The notes under the pieces: generated by a model
Told to the model about the DNA's origin: nothing
Seen by the model: only the letters and a program-made list of their open reading frames with translations
Database searches by the model: none
Assembly (NCBI GenBank): GCA_934474225.1
Contig: CAKSLU010000001.1
Coordinates: 70,905 to 134,904, forward strand
Direction of reading: 5' to 3'
Length of the DNA stretch: 64,000 nucleotides
DNA from: an uncultured Eubacteriales bacterium
GTDB taxonomy: Bacteria > Bacillota > Clostridia > Oscillospirales > CAG-272
Shown: positions 1-9,213 of the stretch, piece by piece
Numbering within the stretch: position 1 is the first letter of the stretch
How the letters are laid out: each line of letters opens with the position of its first letter
Made by a program: the position numbers and the translations under genes

Positions 1-3000
1 GTGACGGTCTCCGCCGCGCCGAGCGATGCCGCAGAAGTACTGCCGCTGTAGTGCTGCAGGGACAGGGAAGTACCCGCATCTAATCTGCCGTAAGCGATAC
101 CTTGCTTGTCGAGCAGGCGAAGTACATTGTCGATTTTCGCCGCATCGGCAGGAATAACATAGGCAGTCGGCAAGGTGCGGTATTTGCTCGCCGTGTCGTA
201 GGTGTAGCGATAGGTCAGGTTGTCCGCATGGCGCACGGTGCCGTCCGCTGCAACAAGCGGATTGTTCCAGGTGAGGGCATTTTCTGCATTGCGGGACAGT
301 GCGTGCCAAAGGACAATCGGCGTTTTGCCGTTGTAGATTTGCGCGCTTTTCGCAACCGATTCGCGTGCCGCCGCCACGGTGGCGGCAATCTGCCCGTCTG
401 CCGCCAGTGTCTCTGCAAACAGTGCTTTCAACGCGGCGGTGTGCGCATAGGTGCGCCGCTCGATAAAGCAGCTGCCGATGTTGTAGCCGGGTACTTCGAT
501 AATCATGGAGATGCAGCCTGCGGCATGCAGGTAGGCGGAGCCGAAGCCTGCAAAGCGGTCAGGTTCATAATAGTAGCCTCGAAGTCCGGTCATTTCGGCA
601 TCGGTACGCGCCTTTTCGGCGAGGTCGCGCCCGATGTCATAGGAGGCTGCGCGATTTCCGGCGAGAATCGATTGAATGTCCGTGAGTCCGCTGTTGAACT
701 GGATGCCGTACATGATGCCAAAGTCGTACAAATCGGTCAAAAGCTCGCCTTCCGACCAGACCGGGTCGCCCGCGGTCTCGTGGAGGTCAACGGCGACGGT
801 CGGCATAAACAGCTGACTTGCATAGGCAACTCCGGCGATTTCGGGGCTGGTCAGCGCCATATAGTCGCGGTTCAGATTGGGTACCTTCGCATTGTTCGGC
901 GTCTCCCGCGCGTAGCTGTAGAAGCCGTCCGGGTTCAACCGTGGGATAACGACGACGGCGCCGACGCTGTCATTCTCCAACAGCGCCCTGCCGTAATCGC
1001 CGCACAGCTCCGCAATCATGGCAAGCGCACCCTCCGTGCCGGACGGCTCGTTGCCGTGGATGCCCGCTGTGATGAAGAAAACTTCGCGGCTTTTGTCCTT
1101 GGTGACGAGTTTTGCTGCTTCTTCCACGGTCGCCCCCTGCGGAACGGCATCCCCCGTGAAGAGGACAAGCGGCAGCGTGTAGCCGCCCGGCGTCGTCGCG
1201 CAGGTGTAGGTATACATGTAGTCGCATGCCGCCGCCTTTTCGCGGACAAATGCGACAAGCTCTTCGTTTGTGGTAAACTTCTCGCGCAGGACGGTACCGG
1301 CGCGGGACGCGAAATACGGCGTGTCCGGCGTTTTGTAGCCGGTCAGCTTTTTCGCATCGTAGTAAGCGGCGAGAATCTCATCGGTATGCGTGGCACTGCG
1401 CTTGGAATCGTAACCGCTGCCGTCCGTTTCGGCAAATTCCAGCGGCAGGCTCTGTGTTTCGCTTCTGCCGGTTACATACACGGCGCGGCGGATAAAGTTT
1501 TTGCCGTCATAGACGACGGTCGCCGTATACAAACCGGGGGCAAGACGGTAGGTTGATGAGGTTTCTGTGGTGGATGCCGCCGCGATCCAGTCACCGCTCC
1601 GCGCCGCACCGGGACGCAGGCGGCAGGTACAGCCCGCAAGATAGTTCACGGTGACTTCAACGGTGTCATGCGCGCCGGCAAAGTCGATTTTGTAGGTGTT
1701 TCCGCTTTGCATCAGCGTTTCCGCATCTTGCGGCAGGTAGGTGACGGATGTATCGGGCGCCATGTTTTCTGCCGTCAGATAGGCAATCGGCAGCGGCAGA
1801 CCGCTGATGGCAAGCTGCGTGCTGCCGGAGAGCGTGCCGACGGTGAGCGGCGCGCCCGCGGCGAGTGTCAGTTTACCGCCGCCGCGGAGGGAAGTGAGCG
1901 CGGATGCAACGCCAATCTGCGCAGTATACATTCTTGGTACCGGCAGGGTCGGACATGGAATTCATACCGTTGACCCGATAGAAGCAGAGTTTGCCGTCGT
2001 TGATTTCGATTTGCGTGTTGCCGGTTACGGTGCCGCTGTAGCAACCGCCGAAGATGTTGCCGTTGATATCGCCGCCGTCAAAGCGGATGTATGTACTGCC
2101 GTCCAGCCCGTTTGCAAAGCTGCCGCCGTAGAGCGAAAAATAGACATAGGCATTGCCGGATATGCGGACATCGGTGTCACCCTTCGTCGTCACATTTTTG
2201 TTGCGTGAACCACCGAACACATTGGCGGTGATGCTGCAATTCTCTTTTAATGTAAGATGGGTATTGCCGTTGAAGCTGACCGCATTGTTCAGGTCGCCGA
2301 GCGTGCCGCCGACAACGCCTTGCACGCTGCTGCTGTAGACAACGGCGGCGTCTCCGCCGACGCTGAGATGCGTGTCGCCGGTGAAATCTCCGTTGAAACT
2401 GCCGCCGACGATGGCATTGTCAAAGGTGCCGCCGCTGATGTCTACATAGGTGTTGCCGGTGAAACTGCCGTAGTAGTTTCCGCCGAAGACATTGCGGAAA
2501 TAGCCGCTTCGGATGGTGATGTGTGTGTCGCCGACAAAGGCAGAGGAATAATTGCCGCCGACGATTGATAAAAACTGCGATGCCGTATAGTTCAGACAGA
2601 CCACGCCGCTGTCCATGGCAAGCGCATGTCCGGCTGCAATCAGATAGAGGTTGCCGGAGGCTGTCTTGTTCAGCGTGATGTCGCGGAAAGTTGTGTCACC
2701 GCCCAGTGTCAGATTGCCGCCGATGTTCAGCGTTGCGTCGTTTTCGGCGCGGATGACGACTGCGGCGGTCTTCGGCAGGACGGTCGCTGCCTGAATATCA
2801 GTGTCGCCGCAGAGAATCACTTCGCCGCCGCCCGGCATCTCCGCGAGTGCTGCGGAAAGGGAGGCGTATGCCCCCGCGGTTTTACCTGTGCCGTCCACAT
2901 AGACGGTGCGCGGCTCCGCTGCCTCCGTTTTCTGCTGCGTATAGGTGCCGCCGTTCAGCACGGCTTCATAGCCTTCGTCGACAAGCAGCGTCGGCACCTC

Positions 3001-4452
3001 CTTGAATGTTCCGGCGCTGACCGATGCGCCGCCGCGCAAATCGACCGTGAGACTACCTGTTCCGCTGAATGTACCTGTATAGTTGCCGGCGGAAAGCGTG
3101 CCGGTCACGACAGCATTTCGGATGGTGACGGCGGAATTACCGCTGAGCGTGCCCATATAGTTGCCGCCATATACGGCGCGCCAGGTGCCGCCGTTTACAG
3201 AGAGGCAGGTGTCGTAGTCAACCGCAGCATTGCCTGCACCGCCGAACAGCGCAAGGTTTGCAAGGCTACCGACCTTCGAGGTCGTAACGCCTTCGCCGAT
3301 GGTCAGCGCATTACCTTGCGCGTAAATGTTGCCGCCGAACACGGTTGCTGCATTGCGCAGATCAATGTCGCGGAATTCCACCGCGCTTGTCAGTGTCAGC
3401 ACGCGCGCAATCGACAGTACGGCATCGTTTTTGCCGACGACCGTTATCTTGTCCGATGCCTTTGCCAGCGTGACGCCTGCCGCAGTCGTGCCGACGGTTG
3501 TGTCGCCAGTGACGGTCAGCGTGCCGCCGAAAGGCAGCGCCGCAAAAGCGGCTGCAAAGTCGGTGTATGCCCCTGCGGTTTTGCCGGTGCCGTCCACCGA
3601 TACAAAAGGAACCGCATATACACCATCGGCGACGGTAACCGTATAGCCGTCCGCTGTGCGGGTCTCAGTTTTACCGGCGGCTGTACCGATGCGCACGCAG
3701 CCGCCCGCGGTCAAATCCACGGTTGCGTCCGTTGAGAGCTTGGTTACGCTGCCGCCGGACAGCGTAACGCTGTAAGCCCCGCCGAAGTTTGCGGAAATTT
3801 TGACTTCCGGAATGCTGCCGCCCGCGACGGTTATCCGTGTGTCTGCCGTTGGCTTGCCGCTGCTCAGACTGCCGATGTTGACAGCGCCACCGACAAGCGA
3901 GCCGCCCTCGATGCGGACATGCACCGTGCCGGTCTGTGTGCCGCTGTAGTTGGCCGTGAAAATGCCGCGCCAGGTGCCGCTTTTCACGACAATACTGCCG
4001 TCCATGCAGGCGGCGTTTGCCGCACCGCCTGCAAACAGGGTCAGAAACCGCTTGGTTGCGGCATTCTGTGTGGTGGTAACGCCTTCGCCGATGGTCAGCG
4101 CATGTCCCCGGGCATAGATAAAGTCCAGATTTGCGGCCGCGCCGTTGGCGATTTTGATGTTTGCAAAGGTCGTGTTGCCGCCCAGCATCAGGGCGCGCCC
4201 GATGGTCAGGACAGCGCCGTTTTGCGCTGTGATGGTGACCCTTTTTGCAGGCAGCGTCAGCGCCGCGCCGGTCGGCGTGGCATAGTCAGTCGTCAGAATG
4301 ACGGTACCGCCGTCGTCCACGGCGGCGACGGCGTCCGCCAGCGTTGAATAGGTCGTGCCGTCGAGGTAAACGGTGTCCGCCGCGAGTGCGGACGCCGTCA
4401 GCAGACAGGCGAACAGTACCAAAACGGAAAGCAGAAAAATCGGTTTCTTCAT
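1..4452 (-). pseudogene. Secreted beta-helix repeat protein with M14 carboxypeptidase domain, broken by an internal frameshift
   Basis: The reading frame starts at 4452 (GGGGG ribosome site 8 bases upstream) with a clear signal peptide, MKKPIFLLSVLVLFACLL ending ASALAAD. Glycine-rich repeats of the form GGxYxGxFxGxTxVxIxGG follow in three modules, two opened by VDGTGKTAGAY; this fits a right-handed beta-helix. The frame stops at 1873. The homologous C-terminal part resumes in another frame from about 1928 down to the window start. It carries M14 zinc-carboxypeptidase marks: HGNE (zinc ligands) near 1050, NLNRDY (substrate Arg) near 865, DLHE (third ligand) near 785. Against the paralogue at 59756-64000, about 67 residues between AGTKNV and the IGV segment are missing. 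I read this as a roughly 200 bp deletion that is not a multiple of three. The C-terminus lies beyond the window. An assembly collapse of repeats, rather than a true pseudogene, is possible. Confidence 0.8.
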
Positions 4453-4551
4453 GCGGTTTTCCCCCTGATTCAGGATACTTCTATTGTATAATAGCCTGCA
4501 TACTGCGACAAGGGAAAAAACGAATGTCAAAAAACGCAGGATTTCCACCCC

Positions 4552-4580
4552 TTGCAAATGCACATGCGGCATGGTAGAAT
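4552..4580 (+). promoter_or_regulatory. Promoter of the PBP-HTH regulator
   Basis: TTGCAA (4552-4557), 17-base spacer, TAGAAT (4575-4580), just before an AAAGGAGGGG ribosome site and the start at 4602. It lies in the 149 bp gap shared with the divergent M14 gene. Confidence 0.6.
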
Positions 4581-4601
4581 AACAGAAAGGAGGGGAGCCG
4601 C

Positions 4602-5735
4602 ATGCCGATTTTTATCTCCTGCTCGAAAGCGCTTGCGCGCGCCTGCTGGGGGCGCGAAAAGTTGGAGAGCATTGCCGCCGAAGCGGCGAAAAAACGCATC
4701 AAATGCTATTTTGTAGCCTCTCGTGCGGAGCTTGTCGCACATGAGGCGGCGTACCTTGCCGAACCGTCGTCGCTCGTCATCATCCCGGGCAGCGAGCGGG
4801 AGCTGCTGGACAGCCGCGCGGAATTTGCCGGTCTGCCGCTGCATGTTATTGTGTTTGCGCATCATTACCACGACATGTTTGAAAGTGAGTTTTCCTATGT
4901 CATGAGCGATTTGTCCGATGCCATGCAGTGCGCCATACGGCATTTGCAGAGTAGAAAGTGCACATCCCCCGCGCTGTTTGCCGTGGCGAAACAAAGCTAT
5001 CACGATGCCTGCCGCGAGGAAACCTTTCGCCGCTTTTCCGATACGGAGACGCCGCGCGTCTTTCATTTTTCGGGTAAGCTGCCGGACACGACAAAAGCGC
5101 TTTTGCAAACGCGCGAGCCGATTGATGCATTGCTCTGCGTCAACGATTTATTCGCCCTTGCCCTCATGCCGCTTCTCTCTGCGCTGGATCCCGCATGGAA
5201 TCGGAAAATGCTGCTGCTCGGCTTCTCGGACACCATTGTCGGCGCATTGCACCGCCCGTCGTTGACCTCATTGACGCTTGGCTATGCGGCAGGGGGCAGA
5301 GAAGTGGTGCACATCCATCGTTCCATTCCGAAAAACGAGCAACTTGCCTGCATGCATGCGGTAATGAAAAGTGTGCTGGTGGCGCGGGATACCACGGCGG
5401 CGGACGCGCCGTGCGGTATCCGCTTTGCGGACTATCCGAGGCTGTCCGACAGTCAGCTTGCAGAACTTCTCGGCTCCTATAACGACCTGATGCATCTGGA
5501 GAATCTGCTGCATACCTGCGACAGCATCGATTATCGTTTAATCGCGGCGCTGCTCGAAGGCAGCTCACAGAGCGAGACGGCGGAACAGTTGTTCCTGACC
5601 ACGGACAGCATCAAGTATCGCGTGCGCAAGATGCGCCGCCTGCTCGGGTGCGAAAGCACGCAGGCGCTGACCGCATTCCTGCGTACATGGATTGACAAAG
5701 CAAATTTGCAAAAGCGCATGGAAGCGATATTGTAA
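4602..5735 (+). CDS. Transcriptional regulator: LacI/PBP-like sensor with C-terminal helix-turn-helix
   Basis: Protein of 377 residues, probably cytoplasmic and DNA-binding. Residues about 1-290 resemble the ligand-binding fold of LacI-type regulators: DALLCVNDLFALALMPLL, then MLLLGFSDT and PSLTSLTLGYAAGGREVV match the usual 'D-N-A-G' and 'PxLTSV' blocks. There is no N-terminal HTH. Instead the last ~70 residues (SQSETAEQLFLTTDSIKYRV) look like a PucR/CdaR- or LuxR-like HTH, where SIKYRVRKM would be the recognition helix. The start at 4602 follows a strong AAAGGAGGGG site. It is divergent from the M14 surface gene, so it may control that gene in response to a sugar or peptide-like ligand; this is inference. 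The family assignment of the sensor is by motif only. Confidence 0.65.
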   Translation: MPIFISCSKALARACWGREKLESIAAEAAKKRIKCYFVASRAELVAHEAAYLAEPSSLVIIPGSERELLDSRAEFAGLPLHVIVFAHHYHDMFESEFSYVMSDLSDAMQCAIRHLQSRKCTSPALFAVAKQSYHDACREETFRRFSDTETPRVFHFSGKLPDTTKALLQTREPIDALLCVNDLFALALMPLLSALDPAWNRKMLLLGFSDTIVGALHRPSLTSLTLGYAAGGREVVHIHRSIPKNEQLACMHAVMKSVLVARDTTAADAPCGIRFADYPRLSDSQLAELLGSYNDLMHLENLLHTCDSIDYRLIAALLEGSSQSETAEQLFLTTDSIKYRVRKMRRLLGCESTQALTAFLRTWIDKANLQKRMEAIL

Positions 5736-5744
5736 CCCGAACAA

Positions 5745-5780
5745 AAAAGCACCGAATCCCATGTGGGATTCGGTGCTTTT
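5745..5780. terminator. Bidirectional terminator between convergent genes
   Basis: A near-perfect inverted repeat with a 17-base stem (AAAAGCACCGAATCCCA and its complement, two-base centre), with A and T runs on either side. It serves the regulator (+) and the decarboxylase operon (-). Confidence 0.85.
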
Positions 5781-5790
5781 GATTATGCTT

Positions 5791-7188
5791 TTACGCCATG
5801 TGGATGCCGAGGGCAGGGTCGCCGTTCTTGCCGTCGAGACCGTAAAGTTTTGCTTTGCGCTCCTCAAAGAACTTGGTTGCAACCTGTTCAAACAGCGCGT
5901 AGGTGAGGATATCTTCCTCCTGCTCCATATAGGGCTTGACCTTTTCGCGCAGCGTTGCCAGCTCCGGCTTGATTTTGTCTGCCGGACGGCAGGTGATCGG
6001 CTTCTCGTCGCCGAGAATCTGCTTCTTGAACTTATCGCTGATCGGCGCGGGCGTCTTGCCGTAGTCGCCGTGAACGATGCCCTTGAATTCCTTGGTGACG
6101 ATTTTGTAGCGCTCACCCGAAATAACATTGAAGACCGCCTGCGTACCGACGATCTGCGAGGTCGGGGTGACCAGCGGCGGGTAACCTGCGTCTGCGCGGA
6201 CGCGCGGCACTTCTGCCAGCACTTCGTCGAGTTTGTCCAGCTTGCCTGCCTGCTTCAGCTGCGAAACAAGGTTGGAGAGCATGCCGCCGGGAACTTGATA
6301 ACGCAGGGCATTGACATCGACCTTCAGCACCTTCGGGTTGATGAGGCCGCTTTCCAGCCACTTCTCGCGGATGCCGCTGAAGTAGCTCGAAACGACATTC
6401 AGCTTCTCAAGGTCAAGACCCGTGTCGTATTCCGTGCCTGCAAGGGCAGCGACGATAGGCTCCGTGGGGGGCTGCGATGTGCCCATCGCAAGCGGCGAGG
6501 TTGCCGTGTCAATAATGTCCACGCCTGCCTCGATTGCCTTGAGCGTGGTCATGGAAGCGAGACCGGCAGTGTAGTGCGTGTGCAGTTCAATCGGCACCTT
6601 GACGCTGGACTTCAATTCTTTCACAAGGTCGTATGCGTCATAGGGTTTGAGCAGACCGGACATATCCTTGATGCAGATGGAGTCCGCACCCATCTCCTCA
6701 AACTGCTTTGCCAGGGCAGCAAAGTACTCGTTGTTGTGTACCGGGCTTGTGGTATAGCTGAATGCAACCTGCACATGCCCCTTTTCCTTCTTGGTCGCGT
6801 CAATCGCGGTCTTCAGGTTGCGGGGGTCGTTCAGTGCATCAAAGATGCGGATGATGTCGATGCCGTTGGCAACCGACTTCTGCACGAAGTACTCGACAAC
6901 ATCGTCCGCATAGTGGCGGTAGCCGAGGATGTTCTGACCGCGGAACAGCATCTGCAGCTTCGTGTTCTTGACATGGTCACGGATGGTGCGCAGACGATCC
7001 CACGGGTCTTCATTCAGGAATCGGAGGCAGGCGTCAAAGGTTGCGCCGCCCCATGCTTCAAGCGCATTGTAACCGACTGCGTCCAACGCCTCCAGAATGG
7101 GGAGCATTTCCTCAGTGGTCATTCTCGTTGCCGCGAGCGACTGGTGCGCATCGCGGAGAACGGTTTCTGTAATCTTTACTTTTGCCAT
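5791..7188 (-). CDS. oadA: OadA-like carboxyltransferase (oxaloacetate decarboxylase alpha / pyruvate carboxylase subunit B / transcarboxylase 5S type)
   Basis: 465 residues, a DRE-TIM/HMGL-like carboxyltransferase that moves a carboxyl group between oxaloacetate (or pyruvate) and biotin. Visible marks: RDAHQSLAATRM at residues 12-23 (metal and substrate site), CIKDMSG (the Lys carbamylated in this family) and HTHYTAGLA (metal-binding His pair). The C-terminal conserved carboxylase domain is present. There is no biotinyl domain at the end, unlike Klebsiella OadA; biotin must come from the separate carrier at 8405-8806. It is the last gene of the five-gene operon, 19 bases after the beta subunit. 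In Propionibacterium transcarboxylase this subunit type (5S) works with an MmdA-like 12S subunit, which is also encoded here. Confidence 0.9.
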   Translation of the reverse strand: MAKVKITETVLRDAHQSLAATRMTTEEMLPILEALDAVGYNALEAWGGATFDACLRFLNEDPWDRLRTIRDHVKNTKLQMLFRGQNILGYRHYADDVVEYFVQKSVANGIDIIRIFDALNDPRNLKTAIDATKKEKGHVQVAFSYTTSPVHNNEYFAALAKQFEEMGADSICIKDMSGLLKPYDAYDLVKELKSSVKVPIELHTHYTAGLASMTTLKAIEAGVDIIDTATSPLAMGTSQPPTEPIVAALAGTEYDTGLDLEKLNVVSSYFSGIREKWLESGLINPKVLKVDVNALRYQVPGGMLSNLVSQLKQAGKLDKLDEVLAEVPRVRADAGYPPLVTPTSQIVGTQAVFNVISGERYKIVTKEFKGIVHGDYGKTPAPISDKFKKQILGDEKPITCRPADKIKPELATLREKVKPYMEQEEDILTYALFEQVATKFFEERKAKLYGLDGKNGDPALGIHMA

Positions 7189-7207
7189 TGCAAATTATCC
7201 CCTTTTA

Positions 7208-8383
7208 TTATTTGAAGAATTGCAGGAAAATGCCTGCCGCGACAGCCGAACCGATAACGCCGGCGACATTCGGACCCATAGCGTGCATGAGCAGGAAGTT
7301 TGCGGGATTCTCCTGCTGACCGACGGTGTTGCTGACGCGCGCTGCCATCGGGACTGCGCTGACGCCTGCCGAACCAATCAGCGGGTTGATCTTGCCGCCC
7401 GTCAGCCAGTACATCAGCTTGCCGAACAGCAGACCGCCGCAGGTTGCAAAGCAGAAGGCGCAGAGGCCGAGGACGATGATGAAGACGGTGTCCTTGGACA
7501 GGAATGTTGCCGCATCCGCGGTTGCGCCGACCGAAACGCCGAGGAAGATGGTCAGGATGTTGCAGAGTTCATTCTGCGCCGTCTTGGAGAGACGCTCGGT
7601 CACGCCGCAGACATTGAACAGGTTGCCCAGCATCAGGAAGCCGACCAGCGGCGCTGCATCGGGAACGAGCAGGACGACCAGAAGCGTGACCACGATCGGG
7701 AAGACGACCTTCTCAACCTTGGAGACGGGGCGCAGGTTGGCCATGACGACCGAGCGCTCCTTCTTGGTGGTCAGCAGCTTCATGAAGGGCGGCTGAATGA
7801 TCGGAATCAGCGCCATGTAAGAGTATGCCGCAATTGCAATCGGGCCGAGCAGCTGCGGCGCCAGCGTCTTGGTGACGAGGATTGCCGTAGGGCCGTCCGC
7901 ACCGCCGATGATGCCGATGGCAGCAGCAGCCTCAGGTGCAAACCCGAGCAGAAGCGCACCGAAGAATGCGGCGAACACGCCGAACTGTGCGGCAGCGCCG
8001 AGCAGCAGGCTCTTCGGATTGGCAATCAGGGGAGAGAAGTCGGTCATTGCGCCGACGCCGAGGAAAATCAGCGACGGATAAATACCGAGCTTGACGCCGA
8101 GATACAGAATATCAACGAGACCGCCATGCAGAATTTCGGAATAATTCAGCTCCTCACGCAGGAAGTATTCCATGTGGAACAGCTCTGCGCCGGGGAGGTT
8201 GGCAAGCAGCATACCGAACGCAATCGGGAGTAAGAGCAGCGGCTCATACTTTTTGCCGATGGCAAGGTAAATCAGCACGCCGATGATGACATACATCAAA
8301 AGCGTTTTGCCCGCCAGTACAGGATCTTCGATAAAGTCGTATATTCCGGTCGACTTTGCGAAGCTGATTAAGACTTCAAGCAT
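7208..8383 (-). CDS. oadB: Sodium-translocating decarboxylase beta subunit
   Basis: 391 residues, polytopic membrane protein. It decarboxylates carboxybiotin and couples this to Na+ export. The family marker GIIGGADGPTAI, holding the Asp needed for Na+ passage and decarboxylation, is present near residue 175. The C-terminus with conserved NPLIGSAGVSAVPMAARV is intact. Length is typical for OadB/MmdB/GcdB (about 375-430). The subunit is shared across oxaloacetate, methylmalonyl-CoA and glutaconyl-CoA decarboxylases, so it does not identify the substrate. It sits between the biotin carrier and the OadA-like gene. Confidence 0.93.
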   Translation of the reverse strand: MLEVLISFAKSTGIYDFIEDPVLAGKTLLMYVIIGVLIYLAIGKKYEPLLLLPIAFGMLLANLPGAELFHMEYFLREELNYSEILHGGLVDILYLGVKLGIYPSLIFLGVGAMTDFSPLIANPKSLLLGAAAQFGVFAAFFGALLLGFAPEAAAAIGIIGGADGPTAILVTKTLAPQLLGPIAIAAYSYMALIPIIQPPFMKLLTTKKERSVVMANLRPVSKVEKVVFPIVVTLLVVLLVPDAAPLVGFLMLGNLFNVCGVTERLSKTAQNELCNILTIFLGVSVGATADAATFLSKDTVFIIVLGLCAFCFATCGGLLFGKLMYWLTGGKINPLIGSAGVSAVPMAARVSNTVGQQENPANFLLMHAMGPNVAGVIGSAVAAGIFLQFFK

Positions 8384-8404
8384 TGTTTAACCAACTTTCC
8401 CGCC

Positions 8405-8806
8405 TTATTTCAGCGTTACAAGAATGTCGCCGCTCTGGACGGTTGCGCCGGTCGTGACGTTGACCGATGCGACAACGCCGTCAGCGGGTGCGGGAATGTC
8501 GTTCTCCATCTTCATGGCTTCCAGGACGCAGACGGCGTCGCCGGACTTCACAGTCTGACCGACTGCAACATTGATTTTGAGAATCGTGCCGGGCATCGGC
8601 GCTGCAACCTTGGTTGCGCCCTGGGCGCCTGCGGGTGCTGCCGCGGGAGCCGGAGCTGCCTTGGGGGCTGCTGCCGGAGCCGCTGCGGGAGCGGGTGCTG
8701 CTGCGGGTGCAGCAGGAGCAACAGGGGCGACGGTCGAAACTGCGCCGACCTCTTCAACCGTGACTTCGTATGCCGTGCCGTTGACGGTGATATTATACTG
8801 TTTCAT
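8405..8806 (-). CDS. mmdC: Biotin carboxyl carrier protein of the decarboxylase complex
   Basis: 133 residues from the ATG at 8806, chosen for the AAGGAG site 9 bases upstream; the frame stays open upstream but has no site there. Short N-terminal domain, then a long Ala/Pro-rich flexible linker (about residues 33-65), then a biotinyl domain with [10 protein letters not shown], where the Lys of AMKM is biotinylated. This is the architecture of MmdC/GcdC and the 1.3S transcarboxylase subunit. It carries CO2 from the carboxyltransferases to the membrane beta subunit. Confidence 0.92.
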   Translation of the reverse strand: MKQYNITVNGTAYEVTVEEVGAVSTVAPVAPAAPAAAPAPAAAPAAAPKAAPAPAAAPAGAQGATKVAAPMPGTILKINVAVGQTVKSGDAVCVLEAMKMENDIPAPADGVVASVNVTTGATVQSGDILVTLK

Positions 8807-8833
8807 TTTTTTATTCTCCTTAAATCTCAAAAC

Positions 8834-9202
8834 TTATTTGCCGGATGAAAAACGATTGTTTGCGCGCTTGAACGAAACCACGCGGAAAGACGACGGCGAT
8901 GTGCCGCTTGCCGCTGCGACCGCTGCGGTAATCACGGCGACAATCTCAAGGTCGTCCGCAGGAGCGGACACCGCAGGGGCAGGCGTCGCTGCGGGCATCT
9001 CGACGGGCGCTTCCGCTTTCTTTTTCTTCTTGTTGCCGGAGAACCCGGTGAGGAGCAGATGCATCAGCTCGACCAGCCCCCACAGAATCGCGAGGACGGC
9101 AAACACCGTGCCCATGCCGAGCAGTGAAACCTGGCCGCCGAGCAAGAGCTTGTCGCCGAGCGCCATTTCGGTCTCCGCCGCTGCCAAATAAAAACTAAAC
9201 AT
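8834..9202 (-). CDS. Sodium pump decarboxylase gamma/delta subunit (OadG-like)
   Basis: 122 residues. The start at 9202 follows AAGGAGG with six bases between. One transmembrane helix (about residues 20-45, LGMGTVFAVLAILWGLVELM) is followed by a lysine run, a Pro/Ala-rich stretch and a short basic C-terminus. This is the usual layout of OadG/MmdD, small membrane anchors that assemble the soluble carboxyltransferase onto the beta subunit. The C-terminal His-rich zinc site of Klebsiella OadG is absent. It lies 11 bases downstream of the MmdA gene. Sequence conservation is low in this family, so the call rests mainly on layout and operon position. Confidence 0.85.
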   Translation of the reverse strand: MFSFYLAAAETEMALGDKLLLGGQVSLLGMGTVFAVLAILWGLVELMHLLLTGFSGNKKKKKAEAPVEMPAATPAPAVSAPADDLEIVAVITAAVAAASGTSPSSFRVVSFKRANNRFSSGK

Positions 9203-9213
9203 CGTCTGCCTCC

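Noticed and set aside
102..1556. Long plus-strand open frame of 484 codons
   Set aside because: It is antisense to the M14 domain, whose catalytic motifs are clear on the minus strand. GC-rich genes often leave the opposite frame open.
4501..4530. TTGACA at 4530-4525 (minus) as -35 of the left M14 gene
   Set aside because: No -10 hexamer lies at 16-18 bases; the nearest TATACA is too far, so I did not list this promoter.
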